Below, one piece after another: positions 26,601 through 39,719 of a DNA stretch of 64,000 bases. This DNA comes from Rhizopus arrhizus (lineage: Eukaryota; Mucoromycota; Mucoromycetes; Mucorales; Rhizopodaceae): NCBI GenBank assembly GCA_024220505.1, contig JAKZZE010000004.1, forward strand, positions 2,108,001-2,172,000. Direction: 5' to 3'. Numbering within the stretch: the stretch's first letter is position 1; every line of letters starts with the position of its first letter. Below the pieces are notes generated by a model, which worked only from the letters and a program-made list of their open reading frames with translations, searched no databases and was not told the origin of the DNA. The position numbers and the translations under genes are program-made.

Positions 26601-29600
26601 TCTACGCCTTTCTCTAGTCATATCTTCTTCGCTACGGGTCATACAATCAGTCAGCAGACTGGTCTCTTCAAGAATCGAGATGTTATCACCAAAAAGAATT
26701 GCCATACATGTATAGATGATTCGAAGCAAGAATTTTGATGTGTCTTCAATGCCTTCTTGATCCAGCATCTTTTTGATGAAATTCAACCACAGTTGGCGGG
26801 GTGTTAGATAAAAAAGCTCTAATATGACTATAGTAAGATCCAGGATACCAGTACTAATCATTGCTGCATAGTCCTCATTGATATAAGGTTCTGTCTTTAG
26901 TTGAAAAGGATAGCTATAAGGGAAGGGAAATGTTGGGGAAGAGTTGAGCGCTTGTAAAACAACTGTGAACTTTGATTGATCATTGATGTTCACAGTAGAT
27001 CGATAGGTGCTACTAGAGGAGTCTTGAATCACATCTGATACAGGGTTTTTGCTAGTAATCGAGCCTCCCCTTTCCCTTGATGCGTTTACAAAGTGCTTTG
27101 AATAATGTTGCGAAGAACCTGGTGGTTCACTTACAGAAGATACATTAGAGACATGCAGTGCTTGAATCGTCAGCCTTTGGATATCCTTGTATGCATGTAG
27201 CAATTGGGGCACTAATTCCAAAGCAGCACTGGTAATTGCCTCTAGGTCATTTTGTGAGCTCTCAGGTGATACCGTCTCGTCTTCTCCAATGGTTGTAGCA
27301 AAAGATGTAGGTCTGGAAGAGCTGGTAGAGGTTGAGATCATTGCATTGGACAGCCCTGATGTGGCCATACCTACTGATCTTCTTACTTTATCTAGTACTT
27401 CACTTAAAATTGTAAGTGACAGCCGTAAATTTTCGATCCACTGTGCTCTGGTTAATCTTGTTTGCTGATGGTCAGCCTCCGATTGTTGTTCGGCTTGCTT
27501 GGAAAAAATGATATCCTTGGCTGTGGTCATGTAAGAATTGAGCCAGACACGAATCCAACGAATGACGTTTATAGTAAGTTCTAAACGGCAGTTAGGGTCG
27601 TTGAAAGCAGGACCTCTGACGATATTCAAGATCATTGCAAGTTTGAACGCAACCAGGCGACCAGTAACATGAGAGCACGCGTCTACAAAAGAGGTGGCGA
27701 TCGAAATAATTTGATGAGAAGGAAAAAAGTAATGCAATTCGGCCAATACACCAGCAAAATTCTGAAGAGCCATGGTTTGAGTACCAATCATAGCACTCGG
27801 TTGACCTACGCTCATGATGGATTGAATAGCTCTCAGCAGTGTATAGATATTGTTCTTAAAAATCTTGTCGCGCATTTCACGCTCATCTATATTTTCCTTG
27901 TGCTGCCGACAGAGTCTGGATCGAACAATGAATCGAAATAAATAATCCCATACCTTCATACTACTCCTCAACAATTTTGCCTTTATCGCATCATCCGAGT
28001 TTTTACACAATCGAATCAGACTTTTAAGCAACTCATCAAATGTATTCTCTTCTGCAAGAAAATAACTATAGTTTCTGTCACTCTTGTGTTTTTGCTGCTG
28101 TTGTTGTTGGTGTTGTTTTTCATCATCTTGTAAAGGAAATCTATTCTCAATATACACATCCAAAACAGGTCTAAAGTTACTGAACCGACGATCTTGAACA
28201 ATACCCAGCAGCCAAATAATAGAAGCCAATACCTGGTCATTGATATCGCAAATCATCTTTTCGCTCACCTCTGTGTCATGATGGTAGGCAAGAATGTCAA
28301 ACAGCACATCGAATATGTCTCTCAGAAATTTGACTACTTCAACCTCTCCTACAAAGGTAAATTGATCCAGAATTGAGAGAAGTTCCAAATATCCATCTGT
28401 GCCATTCTCAATAAGTGAGTGCCAATTTAGCAGTTTCACCAAAGTCTTGTTTTGTGTGAACTGAGTGGAACATAAAAACGTGGATAAAGATACTGTATCA
28501 CGCAGCATGGAGAGCTTATTAGGTGTTTGCATTATGGTGTGTCCTGATGAAGTAATAGAATTAGCATCATTTACGCTTGAACTGCCTGCGTGGATGTTAT
28601 TGGATGAGCCAAAAGAACCAGTAAAACTCTTGAAGCTATGGCTGGATGGTGATTTGCGATGCCTCAATCTGCGAGGAGAGCGCGGCTTGACGATTCCTTC
28701 AAAATTTTGTTGCTGCTGCATATTGGAAGGAGCTGAAGATCGTGCAAAACAAGGCGTGTTTTGAAGGTATGTGCGTGGATGAGAGGATGCAGGATCATAC
28801 TTGTACAAATTCAATGCATGTGTCCCGTCTGCAACAAAATCACGGTGAAGAGGTGTTAGAAATAGTGGCAAAAAGCCTACTGCCAGAACTTTTTCTCCTC
28901 CACCCGAATTAAGCGATGTCCCTGGCTGGTTTAGCTGTTTTGATGTCATGTAGTGACTGCTTCGATGCTTAACTGTCAAGTAAACATGCGATCTCTCCCA
29001 TTGATGAAGGCTGTTCATACTAATCTTGATCATCTCACCCCATTTTGGTCGTAATTCATGGTAAAAGACAATACTTTCCCAATAAGTCATTGGGCGTATA
29101 CCAGATCCTGCAAAGATGGCATTTTCAATAATTTCTCCCGTCTTGTTGTCTCTGACGCACATTGTGACTTGGATGTTTCTCGATCTACCAAATTGCGAAA
29201 AGTCGCCCGAATCCAAACCGATGTAGAGTTCGTTTCGATTATCTTCCGGGAAAACTGCATCAGCAAAGCCAAGTCGTAGTGTGTGCGATATACCGTGCAG
29301 CAGGGCTGCATTAATATTTAGCACTTCGTCCAACAAACCATAAAATGTACGCAAGGAAACTCGAACCATATCCGCCTTGGGATTCTTTGTGTACTCCTTA
29401 GTGTTATTGAGAATGATGTCTTCATGGAGTGTAGCATAATTAGATTCAGTGGCTGCTGTATAAATAGGCATGCTGTGATCAACCAAGGAATGTTGCTGAG
29501 TTGAAGTAGTAGCTGTCGTGATGGCTGATTCAAATTGAAGCAGGAGTGAGCTTAACTTCAACACAGCACAGCCAAATGGTCTTCTGCACATATTAAGGGT

Positions 29601-31136
29601 GTTTTGTGTGACAGTAAGTTGTTTTTGAAAAGATTGGTGTTTGTTTGAGTGAAAAATGTAGGGTGTATGTGTGTTACCAAAATGCTCCTTTTCTGTAAAT
29701 TTCATGCCCCCTAATCGGATAATATGACAAATCAAATAAACATTGTCAAGTAAATCATGGGTAGACAGGTCAACAAAAAGAGTTTGAAGTTTTCCTATTT
29801 GACTTTCCTCCTTGGGCATACCTTGATTGTTCAGGACGACAACAAACGGTTCGGTTATGTATTTCTTTTCAGAAGCCGAGTAAAGCGTGAAATAAAGCTC
29901 GGTAAACTCACCTAAATGAGAGATGTGGGCGATACATGCTTTAAATTCGAAAAATAAGTGATAGAACTTTGTGCGCTTTTGATGTTTTTCAGAAGCTCCT
30001 AAAGTGTTACTTGGGCTCTTTAAAGTGTTTAGTGTGGCACTGCTGCTATTCAGGGTAACATCCTCTTGGTGCAGCAATGAACCCGAGGCAGTTCTTGGCA
30101 GTAGTGATGGTTTACTGCCCGCTATCATTGTTGAAGCTATTTTCCAGTGCATCTTGTATATCATGCTTAAGGAAGTATTGGTCACATCTAACAAATAACC
30201 CTTTTCAGGATGCCGGATGATCATTGCCTGATTTCTTTCCAAATTCCCAATGACCATGCGATTGACAATGTCCTTTCGGAGTTTGACTAGTTCTTCTCTG
30301 GACAAAGCTTGATCTAATAACTGTCTCCGGGCCTGAAAGAGATAATTGACATTATCCTTGATTGCGTGAAATGAATTATAGTCTCTTTTTTCAATACAAT
30401 CATAAAGTAAACCATTCCATTCACTCACACAAGCTGCAATCTCATCTACTAATGGCTCCGAACTTCCAATAACAGTTGACTGATCAAAACGTGCAAGTGG
30501 CAGAGCAGGTGGGGGTATATGCGCGTTGGATGGCTTTTTAGAATCAAGTGGCTGGGAATCCAGGTTAAGTTCACTGAAGCTACCTGGTCGAGTTGACGTT
30601 GGGCTATCTAATGAATTGCTTAAGCTATGTCTGGGCTGAATAAACGACTCCGAAAACGATCTCGGTAAGCCAATCGGAATCTCGATTACTGTATTTGGCC
30701 TGCTTGTTTGTTCTTCAGGCAAATCACGGTGTCGTTTGAAAGGTAAATCTTCAGCTTCATCGGGATCAATGTCAATGTATTCCTTGATCTGAACATGGGA
30801 ACGAGGGAAACAGCCCATTTGGGCACTGTTCGGTTTTTTACCTTCCTCTAACGTACACAAGACATAACCTCTGTACCATTGTCCCTGTTGTTCGATGGCA
30901 AACACTTCATCGCCTACTTCAAGGGATACAAAATGATTGTAATCTTCTATATTAGTTGAGATGTGTTGGTCTGTGATGACTGAAGAAGAGCAAGTGATAA
31001 TGGAAGCGTCATCGTTAGCTGAATTATTTATTGATAAGTTACTAGTTGAATAAGGTCTTGTCGGTATTAAATTGGAAGGAGAGAATGGGTAAATAGCAAT
31101 CCCATGTGCTATCTTTGGCAGTGGTAGCCACTTCAT
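23680..31136 (-). CDS. dck1: DOCK-family guanine nucleotide exchange factor (SH3, DHR-1, DHR-2)
   Basis: A very large first exon (31136 to about 24328) and two short 3' exons, the last ending at TAA 23680-23682. I start at MKWLPLPKIAHGIAIYPF; an upstream in-frame ATG at 31208 would add a hydrophobic stretch that looks like untranslated AT-rich leader. The SH3 domain spans about residues 10-120 (GDEVFAIEQQGQWYRGYV). DHR-1/C2 lies at about 620-790 (NELYIGLDSGDFSQFGRSRN). DHR-2 is in the C-terminal third (YIEAALTLRFHADLLHW, then FRVGFYGRGFPPGSRNQ). A Gln run lies near 28083-28115 (QHQQQQQQKHK). The tail is Ser-rich and basic. About 2,400 residues, larger than animal DOCK180. Family members activate Rac/Cdc42-like GTPases with ELMO, guiding polar growth in fungi. 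The C-terminal exon joins (FHKNFVEEIKQLKERR) fit the family. Confidence 0.92.
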
Positions 31137-31333
31137 AACAATAAAAAAAAAAGAGTACAAAAATAAAAGATAAACAAGCCAAAAACTAATAATATATATC
31201 AAGAACATGAATATTAATTAAAATTCAATTACTATTTTTTATCAAAATATACCTTTTTTATTACAAATAAATAAATATATTTTTTAAAGAAGGCAGGAAA
31301 AAGAACAGAGGAAAGAGAAATTATCCAACTTTT

Positions 31334-32179
31334 TTACTTTATTTTTGCTGACTTTGAACGTTTGCTCTTGTTTAACCTGTAAAAATTCAATGTCTCATCA
31401 AATTTGACTTGGTCATTTATTTTCTTTTGCCATTGAACTGCTGGTATCAAATCAATCTTAAATCTATTACTTGCTTCTTGAACAAATTTATCTTGTGCGG
31501 CTTGATTCCTTACTTCACTAATGCAAAGAATAGTCGTATTTTCGTTTGACAAATAATCCATAGTCTCAACTAAATCAATTGCACTTGCTTCTGAATAAAT
31601 GCAATCACAAGCTAAAATATAATCAATATCCCCTGCCGATTTTATATAATCCATCTCTTGTTTGTTATTCCACAACAAGGGTTCCACTACAATTGTATTT
31701 TCATTGGTTTCATTCTTTCTTCTTCCACTCAATGATTTGACTGCTATTTTATTGGCTTCCACGTTCTTCTCAAGCGTATTAATTAGTTCTCCAATATCTG
31801 TCATCATCACTTCTTCAATACCAAGTTTATGCAACATAATACCAATAAGCCCCACTCCAGATCCTAACTCAACCCAACGTTTTGAATGGTCTAATTTAAT
31901 TAAGCTATGCCGGTCTCTCTTGGTACTCAATCTTTCTAAATAAGAGCAAACTACAATTGAACTCAACCAAATATACCCACCCAAATAATTTGAATGAGGA
32001 TCTTGGACTAATACAATGTCGTGTGGTCCAATATGAATGGTCAAGGTGTCTGCTGATTGAAGTGCCCAACGGTCTAGTTTATGAATATCGCGTCGAAATG
32101 GTTGACCATCTTCCCATCCTTCAATTGTTGCAATAGCAGGTTCTTCCTCTGCAAGTTTTTTACCCATCCTCTCATACAA
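31334..32179 (-). CDS. Class I SAM-dependent protein methyltransferase (METTL21/EFM-like)
   Basis: A single open frame of 281 residues. SAM-binding motif I is RWVELGSGVGLIGIMLHKLG, followed by an acidic loop (VMMTDIGELINTLEKNV) and the motif DCIYSEASAIDLVETM typical of the family-16 protein lysine methyltransferases, where an Asp-x-x-Tyr patch lines the active site. An upstream block (GGYIWLSSIVVCSYLERL) corresponds to the family's conserved W-x-S/A segment. Targets in the family include elongation factors and chaperones; the substrate here cannot be told. The C-terminus is Lys/Ser-rich (NKSKRSKSAKIK). It shares its 5' flank with a divergent gene at 32845. MYERM offers two in-frame starts; I use the first. 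Confidence 0.87.
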   Translation of the reverse strand: MYERMGKKLAEEEPAIATIEGWEDGQPFRRDIHKLDRWALQSADTLTIHIGPHDIVLVQDPHSNYLGGYIWLSSIVVCSYLERLSTKRDRHSLIKLDHSKRWVELGSGVGLIGIMLHKLGIEEVMMTDIGELINTLEKNVEANKIAVKSLSGRRKNETNENTIVVEPLLWNNKQEMDYIKSAGDIDYILACDCIYSEASAIDLVETMDYLSNENTTILCISEVRNQAAQDKFVQEASNRFKIDLIPAVQWQKKINDQVKFDETLNFYRLNKSKRSKSAKIK

Positions 32180-32844
32180 AAAAATGTTTGGGGTTTAAAA
32201 GTAACACGGGGAAGGGGGGAAAAATGTTGCGTTACTTGTTTACAGCAGGAGAAATTTTATGTTGTACAAAAGCATGATATCCTACCATAAACTTTTTACA
32301 AGAGGAAAATTAAACGCCTACAAAGAAAGCAATTAAGATCCCTTATTCTCGTTTTATTATCTGTGTAGTGTTCTTCTGTGTTAATTTTCAGTTTGTTTTT
32401 TACGAATTAAGGTTTCACAATCTCACATACTTTAAGAAAAGGGTTGAAGTAGATCATACAGTTGGATTTGAGAATTGGTTCTTGTACTGTTTATAAACTT
32501 TTATTTACAGTGTTTCTACTGTTGCTGAATTGAATTGAAAATAGGAAAGGATAAATTTGTGCATATAGCTCAATTATGTTAACAAACTGGCTATTACAAC
32601 GCACTGAAATAAAAGTGGTTTCATTAATTTATATAAAGTAGAAACTTATAAAAAATGATGTATGAAAACGAGGTCAGTATTTTAAAAAAGCAAAAAAAAA
32701 ATAAAATAAAAAGAAAACAATGGGAAAAAAGAGTGTTGTTCCACAAAAAAGCTTACCTGATGATTACTGCTTTGTTCAAATGGCGAGTCCTATTCTTATT
32801 GTACCACTTGCGTTTTTACTGCATCTTTTCCCCTATTTTTTTTA
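32180..32844. other. Divergent promoter region
   Basis: Lies between a minus-strand methyltransferase and a plus-strand gene, so both probably start here. AT-rich. An open frame at 32655-32888 overlaps the true start at 32845 in another frame and is A-run driven. Nothing else recognised. Confidence 0.5.
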
Positions 32845-34241
32845 ATGTCAAGAGGAAGAGATTATTTAAATCAAGCAAAATGGAATAATTTTGATAAATT
32901 GTTATTGGAAGCATCTAGTCTTAACCTATCAGAAGAAGTAGGCACAGGCTTTTTTTTTTATTATATTAAATAAATTAATCCCTTTAGAATAAAAAGATTG
33001 AACCAAGTGTAATTCCTCAACACAGAAGAGAATCACAAGTCAGTTATGAATCATTTGACCAATCAAGTTCTTCTTCAGTGTATTCCAGTGTTCCTGCACT
33101 TTCTAGAAATTCGACACTATCTTCTACCAGCACTCGAGGTTCCAGCTTTTCATTCCAACATTCTAGCATTTCGCGAGAGAATGCAATACACAAACCTCAT
33201 TCTGTAGATGACCCATCTTTTCTTCCCTCCAAACCAGAATCATTTCATAATTCAGAACTATTACAAAAAAGGCATCGCCACAATATAGAACCTGACTGTT
33301 GCTTTGTGCCATGTAAAACAGTACACATGAATTTTATACCAACTGCTCAGCAACATTTTATCACCCCTATTTTTGTTATGGTAATCACAGCAATATTAAT
33401 AAAGAACAGTATGATATACTTACATATAAACAAAGGCAGGGAAGCATTTTGCAAGTATATTGTCTTTGCTATTCAATTATCATGAATTGGATCCATTTAC
33501 AGTAAGTTCAAAGAGCATATATCCTATTTCAATATATTTTAATGTCTTCGGGTAGCCTAAACAAGATTATGAAAAAACAATAACTTGGGAAATAGACGGC
33601 CAAAGCTCACTTTTAACCATGTCACAATACACATATCTGCCAAACAGTCATTCCGCCTGGCAGCATCTTGCAAATAATTTAGGGCAACGACTTGGAATCA
33701 CTTCTATTCTAGTTGCTTCGTCTTATGATACTATGTAAAAAAAAAAAAAGAAAGCACATTGTCCTCTGAAAATAATCTATTTTACAATAGAAATGCCTTA
33801 TATAAACTTTTGGATCACCTTGTGCATTCAATTGATCAGGCTCACGCAACAGATACATGTCCATGGTGGACTCGGGTAATCCTTATTATCGATCAAGCCA
33901 TGTATGAAGAGCGCAAATTATTTTTAACATACGAGATGCCAAAAATCATGGCGCATTACAGACTTTCACATCCGCTTTCTGTTTTATTTATTGATACTCT
34001 TCACGATAACCCAAAGCACAGTCAGCGCATCCTTTGGCAAATGATGAAAAAGCACATGCTGTGTGGGCGTTGGACATATACACCTCAGAATGATAATGAT
34101 GATGATTCAGACAGTAGCAGTGATGACATGTACGCCTTTGCAACTGTAATTGAATATGAAAATGGTAAACGAAAGAAACCACCAAAGATTGAAAAGCTTA
34201 ACTGTTATCCTGGTGATGATGGTACTAGTGTTCCCCAATAA
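32845..34241 (+). CDS. Conserved-looking protein of unknown function, Ser-rich N-terminus
   Basis: Five exons by splice signals: about 32845-32937, 32988-33380 (ending PIFVM), 33436-33508 (AGKHFASILSLLFNYHELDPFT), 33556-33728 and 33791-34241. Every join keeps the frame. The N-terminal 120 residues are Ser-rich and probably disordered (SSSSSVYSSVPALSRNSTLS). After a Cys-containing segment (PDCCFVPCKTVHMNF) the rest is compact and mixed, with WEIDGQSSLLTMSQYTYLP, DTCPWWTRVILIIDQAMYEE and PKHSQRILWQMMKKHML. The C-terminus has an acidic Asp/Ser stretch and a basic patch. I do not recognise a domain. The ordered C-terminal half looks like a real fold and would be the part to search with. Confidence 0.7.
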
Positions 34242-34303
34242 ATATACCTTAATTCTTAGAATAAACAAAAAAAATACGTCTTTATTTGCTATATTTACAC
34301 ATT

Positions 34304-36810
34304 TCACGTATTATTATTATTATTATTATTTTGATTGGATGGATCAGGAAAATAAGAAAATCCTAAAGGCTGGTTAAATCCTCCAGGTATAGAAAATACA
34401 TTGTTAGATGCTTGTATAAAATCCATCGTGTCATTCAGCCCAGTATAAAAACCAAGGTCGGGAGTAGCTTCAGACATGGCAGCCGTGTAATAAGATAAAT
34501 TCCAGTCATTAACACTTGTTATTGCTGCTTCACTGTTGTTATTCACAAGAGGCGGTATGTCGGGCATAGGTTGCTGTTGAAATAAATCAGGAGAAGATTG
34601 TTGATATAGTTCAGGCGTTGATTGTGCATCAGTGGCTTCTCGATGCCCTTTTAATACTTTATCATGGATCATATATAAATCTCGAATCATAAAATATAGC
34701 TTATCTGCCATAGCCCAGTAATTTCTTGCGGCCTAATATCATTATTGAATAAGGTTTTTGTGAGTGAAAGAACAATGATAATAGCAAAAGAATATTTTAC
34801 CACCAAAAATTTCATATAAGCAGGAAGCGCTTTTCTTGCTTTCTGAGCTTCTTCTTCTTTTGAAGAAAAGGAGACACTGACAACGACTGTGGCAACCGTG
34901 TATATCAAATAAGTAAGATAAGGTGGAATTAATTCTTTTCTTGTTCCAATCTTATCAACCAAAACAGTAACGTTATCTACAGCCTTCATACATTTAGCAA
35001 GACTCTTGGCAACAAAAGCCTTCAATTCCGGTAAAACAACTTCAGAATCAAGGGTATCAGCTACCACCATGGAAGGTCGATGTAATAAAATGACTAATGT
35101 ATTGTGTAAGATATGCAACTACACAAAAAAGTTATATTAAACCTTCCTCATGTAGAGAAAAAAACGTACCGCGATGAGTGAGCCTTGGTGAGTTGGATTG
35201 ATTTGTAATTCATAATTTGTTGGAATATTTTTAAATTCTATAGGTAAATCCTCATACAAATCATCAATCATTTTATCTAGTTTCGAAATCTCTGAATCCG
35301 GATGATAAGGAGGATGTGTGCTCGTCTGAAACTTTTCTTTCTTATTCACAAATGCTGTCACTTTTCCCAAGACATTACTAGCCCTGGTGAAATAAGCAAA
35401 ACCGTTCAAAACTGGCTTTTGCCCTGAATTCTGTTCTTGACGGCTACTGTCAATATAACTTCCTAAAAGCTGGCTTTTACGAACACCACCAATATTCAAA
35501 AGCAGGTACTGGTTTCCATCCAAGGATTCAGTATAATAATGTCCAGAATTACAATTTGAATTCACTCTGGCAGGTAACAAAGCAGTACAGAAAGGTTCCG
35601 TTAGTGTACTTGGTCTGCCAGTAGCGGCAGTGGAAAATCTAAAGTAGAATATTTAGTATAAAGCATACAACAGGATGATATATATATATAATTACTTGTC
35701 TATCGTATAAATACTCCAAAATACTTTTCGCGAAGTTTCTTGTTCAGTCAATCTCTCAAGCGTCGGATTTGCATTATCATTTTCAATATTTTCATGAAGC
35801 CCTAATTCCATCGCCATACGGATAGCCATACCACCATACATCCAACTCCTATATAAAATGTTAGAGAAAAGAAATATAAATAAAAAGGAAGAGATTTTAC
35901 CTTGGTCCTCTACCACAACCATATTCATGTAAAGTTAATAAAGTAATGCCTTGAACATTAGATATACTTGGTTCATCAATTACTTTTATCAATAACTTTC
36001 TAGCTGCATCAGCATATACTTCTCCCCCACGCCATGGAGGATTCTTTTTAATATCAGGTCTTTCGGAATACCTTTGTTAAAATGCTTAGCGTACACATTA
36101 TAATTATAACACATGAGCTCGGTAATTTGTCCTACCTTGCACAAGCTGCTAATAAAGAAAGCAACAGAAAGTCGGCACACTTCCCTTCTCTGATACTTTT
36201 TCTAAGTGTGGCTTCATCAAATAAGGGACAAAATGGATGAAGATAAGTAAAATATAAATCAGTTATATGCTCAATAACATCCATAGGTGGTAATGTTTTT
36301 TCATTCAGTTCTGCTGATTGTGGTTGTTGTATTAGAGCATGAGTCGGAGGTGAGGGAAAACTCGAAGATATGCTCGAAAAAGAGGTAGGCGAGCTCGAAT
36401 GTTGATGATGTTCTTCCCTATTTGCTTTGCCTCTTTTTATACGTTGCTCATTTTCTGGTATTTCATTTTGCTGTTGTTCTTGACTACTGTTACTACCCGC
36501 TGCTGCTGTTTCTGAAGATAACAATATTTTTTCCATTTTAGCTAATCGTTGTTCAAGTAATTCTATGTATCCTTGTCGAGGTCCTCGCTTTTTCATACTC
36601 TTGCTATACACACATTCAGTGTTTAATCGCGTGCAGTTTCCACAATTAGGTTTCAAACCATCGCATTTGATCTAAATTAGTTTTTATCATCTATTTGCTG
36701 CGGAATATTTGGTTATCTCTTTGAATTACCTTTTTTCTTCTACACAGTTCACAAGCTTGTGTTAGTCTTTTTCGTTTATTTTCACTATTTTCTGCATTAT
36801 TTGAAGACAT
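34304..36810 (-). CDS. Zn2Cys6 transcription factor with fungal-specific regulatory domain
   Basis: Several exons on the minus strand starting at ATG 36810 (MSSNNAENSENKRKRL). The zinc cluster is split by an intron after CRRKK: CELCRRKK joined to IKCDGLKPNCGNCTRLNTEC gives the full CX2CX6CX6CX2CX6C. A short linker and a coiled-coil (YIELLEQRLAKMEKILLS) follow, which would allow dimerisation. After a disordered Ser/Pro/Gln segment comes the fungal-specific factor domain (FTYLHPFCPLFDEATL, then SWMYGGMAIRMAMELGLHEN, then ETSRKVFWSIYTIDK). The C-terminus is Gln/Pro/Asn-rich, ending in an Asn run encoded by ATT repeats at 34309-34332. It should bind DNA with CGG-type half sites. Target genes are unknown. 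Confidence 0.9.
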
Positions 36811-36921
36811 ATTAAAAAGACAAAATAGGAAAAAAATCAAAAAGAAAAAAAAGTAAAACAGAAAGAGAAACCGATCTATTTTTTTATTCATTTCATGCTG
36901 TTTTAAGCAGTCACTTGTTTT

Positions 36922-38466
36922 TTAATGTTGAAATGAGAGTTTCACATTAAAGAGGGTCTTGTTCAGATAACTGTTGATAGATACATCACTCTCTCCATTA
37001 ATCTTGTATGGTACTGCAAGTTTTTCGATTCCTGATACAAGTCCCTTGCTGCATATAAAGTCATCCAATGAAATCTCTTTGATCTGTCTTAATCCACCAA
37101 AGAATTCAGTCAACGCCTTTTCTAACTCCAGCTTTCTTGACGCGTTCTCTAGACCCTCCAGATCTAAGAAAGCAAATGGGTCGTCCTCAGGTGGTTCTCT
37201 AGATACATCGCGCTTTCGACCAGTCAGAGAAAGGTACTCCAGCTCTTGGGTACAAGGGATCATGCAGGTACGCCAGATGTTGGCTGTCAGCGCGCTGCAT
37301 CGGTTGAGTGAAAGAGATTGCAAACAGATTCGGCTCGTAATCATTTTATATTTAATTAGTAAATCTTCTTCCGCGTTTCCTAGGTAATGAATTGGCCGCA
37401 CAGGTTGTTCCCACTCGGAGCGTCCAGCATCTCTCGCCCGCATCACTGACTCTTCAAAATCGTAAATGTTTAACAAGTGAAGTGCCTTCAGGGACGCCGG
37501 GAATATGGGTGAAATAGATGAGGGTCGGTTAAAGAAGGGAGTAATCGCGCCTCCGAGATTACAAGGTTTGTGGAAATGTAGCTGTAGCTCTTCCAATTTG
37601 ATTAGGTGAGAAAACATGGATAGATGCACAGTTACTCGATTGTCCTCTCGGCGTATGTTATCGCATATTAATGTCTTTATCTGGTTAAATGCCTTTACAA
37701 TTTTACTAATGTCTTCTATATACAAATCAGCCAAGCGAATCTTGCTGAGGTGTTCAAATGGAGAAACGCTGGGTACATTAATAAGTCTTGATAAGTTGGG
37801 TATGCTTGTTATATTTTCTTCTTGATGGAAAGGTGATGTAATAGTGAGTGATTCTACGTGAGAAAGGTGAAAGGAGCCTCTTCCATTTCGACATAGTATG
37901 CTGAGATGCTTACTAAAGTGATGAAATTCGTAATGTACGCTTTTCCACTATATTCAAAAAGGATTAAATACAAGCACGCTTTCAGCACAACACAGTTGTT
38001 CTTGTTACCAAAAAGGGTTGTAAAGCAGTCCGCCTCCACTTTTTACAAACATTCGCAATGGTCGTCAGTGCTTTGATGTCAGTATAATATGAAAAAATTC
38101 GCAATATACATTCTTGAGGTAATCTGAATATAGGTGTGTCATTTGTCAAGAACAAATCCTCATCACTTGATCGTATCGATTGGTATTTTGCTAGTTGATT
38201 AGATTTCGATGCAGTAGTAAACGCCATTGTCTTTTTACGGAACGATCGTCGAGTATATGCTGGATCTGTTTCATTCTCTTTATCAACATTGTAAGGAGCC
38301 TTTTTCTAACGTAATTTAGACCACAAACACATATATTATTTGATTGATTTCACTTACCATGACAGTTGGCGCTTTATTATCCTTTCGCACTGATCTCATC
38401 CTCTTTTCTCTATCTACAATCATTTTACTGTTTACATTCTTGGCTTGTAGAGGCATTGGCATCATC
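36922..38466 (-). CDS. F-box protein
   Basis: Three exons on the minus strand: 38466 to about 38359 (MMPMPLQAKNVNSKMIV), about 38306-38013 and about 37952-36922. The F-box is FRLPQECILRIFSYYTDIKA followed by NVCKKWRRTALQPFL. An intron of about 60 nt lies right after QPFL, and without it the frame stops at once, so the ATG at 38039 is not a start. The C-terminal 340 residues are Leu-rich and irregular (LHLLNIYDF, LQSLSLNRCSAL, LEYLSLTGRKRD), consistent with diverged leucine-rich repeats for substrate binding. F-box proteins link substrates to SCF ubiquitin ligases through Skp1. The substrate is unknown. Confidence 0.83.
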
Positions 38467-39719
38467 CCTATGTAAAAACCAAAGGAGAAAGGGACTGTTA
38501 CTATTAAAAAAAGTTGGTCTTCAGTTCTTGCAAAAGTGAATTTTTATTCAAGTGCCGTTCAGTGACGTGCACTGTATACAATAAGAGAAAGCAAGAGAAA
38601 TGGTAGCTAGTCAAGAACACGTAGGGTTAGCAAAAAGAAAGGGCTACTATTAGAATTGAATGAATAGCTGGGACGCGTCATTATTGTATTCAGTGATCTT
38701 TAGGGCTTATATTTCCTGTGTACTGCGTACCTTGATGAGATCAAAAAGTGGTTGATTACAAGTAGTTGCAGCAATTTCTTCTACAGCTTTAAGAATAGTG
38801 CAGCCTACAAACGTCTTATGTGTAAAAATGAATTTTTGAATAGGTAAGAGTGATTTTATAGCATTGATGTAAAGTATTTAAAGTAAATTAGAAAGGTAGA
38901 GATTTGATAAATTCTTACGTAAAAACATGCTAGATCTAGGGCAGGGCAAACTTTTATACAAAATTTATAAAGACCTGATATAAAATGGAGATTAGGGCAT
39001 TTATAACAAAGTTTTTTTTAAGTGTTCTTTCGATTATTCAATGCTATCTAATATTCACAATCAGAAGAGCCGAATTGCTTTTTGCATCCATAACCACTTA
39101 TAATGCGGCGATCAAAGTGGCCTAGTATAACTTGCGCTTCCATCTCTTTATTTTTCCTGATAAAAAGGTAGCTTGAGTCAAAAGATTTATTGTTCGAACG
39201 TTTGATCCAGTTGACTTTCGGGAATACATTAAAAATGGCTTACCATATTTCCCACTTACTATTTGGTGGTGATATTAAAAAAATATAATTGGAATTTTGT
39301 TTAAACTTTACACTGAGCAGCTTGGAAAGCGTAGCTACAATGTATGAACAAAGCTTAAAGCGTAAGACTAAATTTTCTCATAAGCTTGAAGCTTACAAAT
39401 CGATATTGTTACAAACAAAATGCTGCAGAGCTATTAAGGTAATACAAATTACTTAGAAGCATTTGTCTGTTGATAAGATTTTTCTCTGAAACCATGTATT
39501 CTTATTTGAGATAGATTAAAGTTTAATTAATTTATTACTTAATTCTTTTATTTAAAGCATCTTGACAACAGTCTAAAACCTTCTATGAAGAATGCTATAA
39601 ATTGACTGTCTCCTACAAACAAGGTTTCTTTTTAACACATGCTTAAGATATATATTGATATGAAGTTGATGCGGTGTCATATATATATTTTTAAGAAAAA
39701 AATACTTTTTGTTTCTGTT
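38467..39719. other. Decayed DNA upstream of the Fanzor-like relic
   Basis: No intact gene. A few short plus-strand stretches look coding (FDPVDFREYIKNGLPYFPLT near 39205-39265) and may be the worn N-terminal part of the nuclease relic that follows, but frames change too often to join them. Near 38466 it also holds the upstream region of the F-box gene. Confidence 0.4.

Noticed and set aside
30004..30198. Plus-strand ORFs within the DOCK gene (also at 25495, 27187, 27669, 28465)
   Set aside because: Antisense shadows of a long conserved coding exon.
24279..31208. Start of the DOCK protein at the far-upstream ATG (31208) and stop at 24279
   Set aside because: The first 24 residues are translated AT-rich leader, and the stop lies in an intron; splicing continues the protein to 23680.
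37854..38039. 61-codon minus-strand ORF inside the F-box gene
   Set aside because: It reads across an intron in the wrong frame; the F-box exon joins directly to the exon beginning WKSVHYEFHH.
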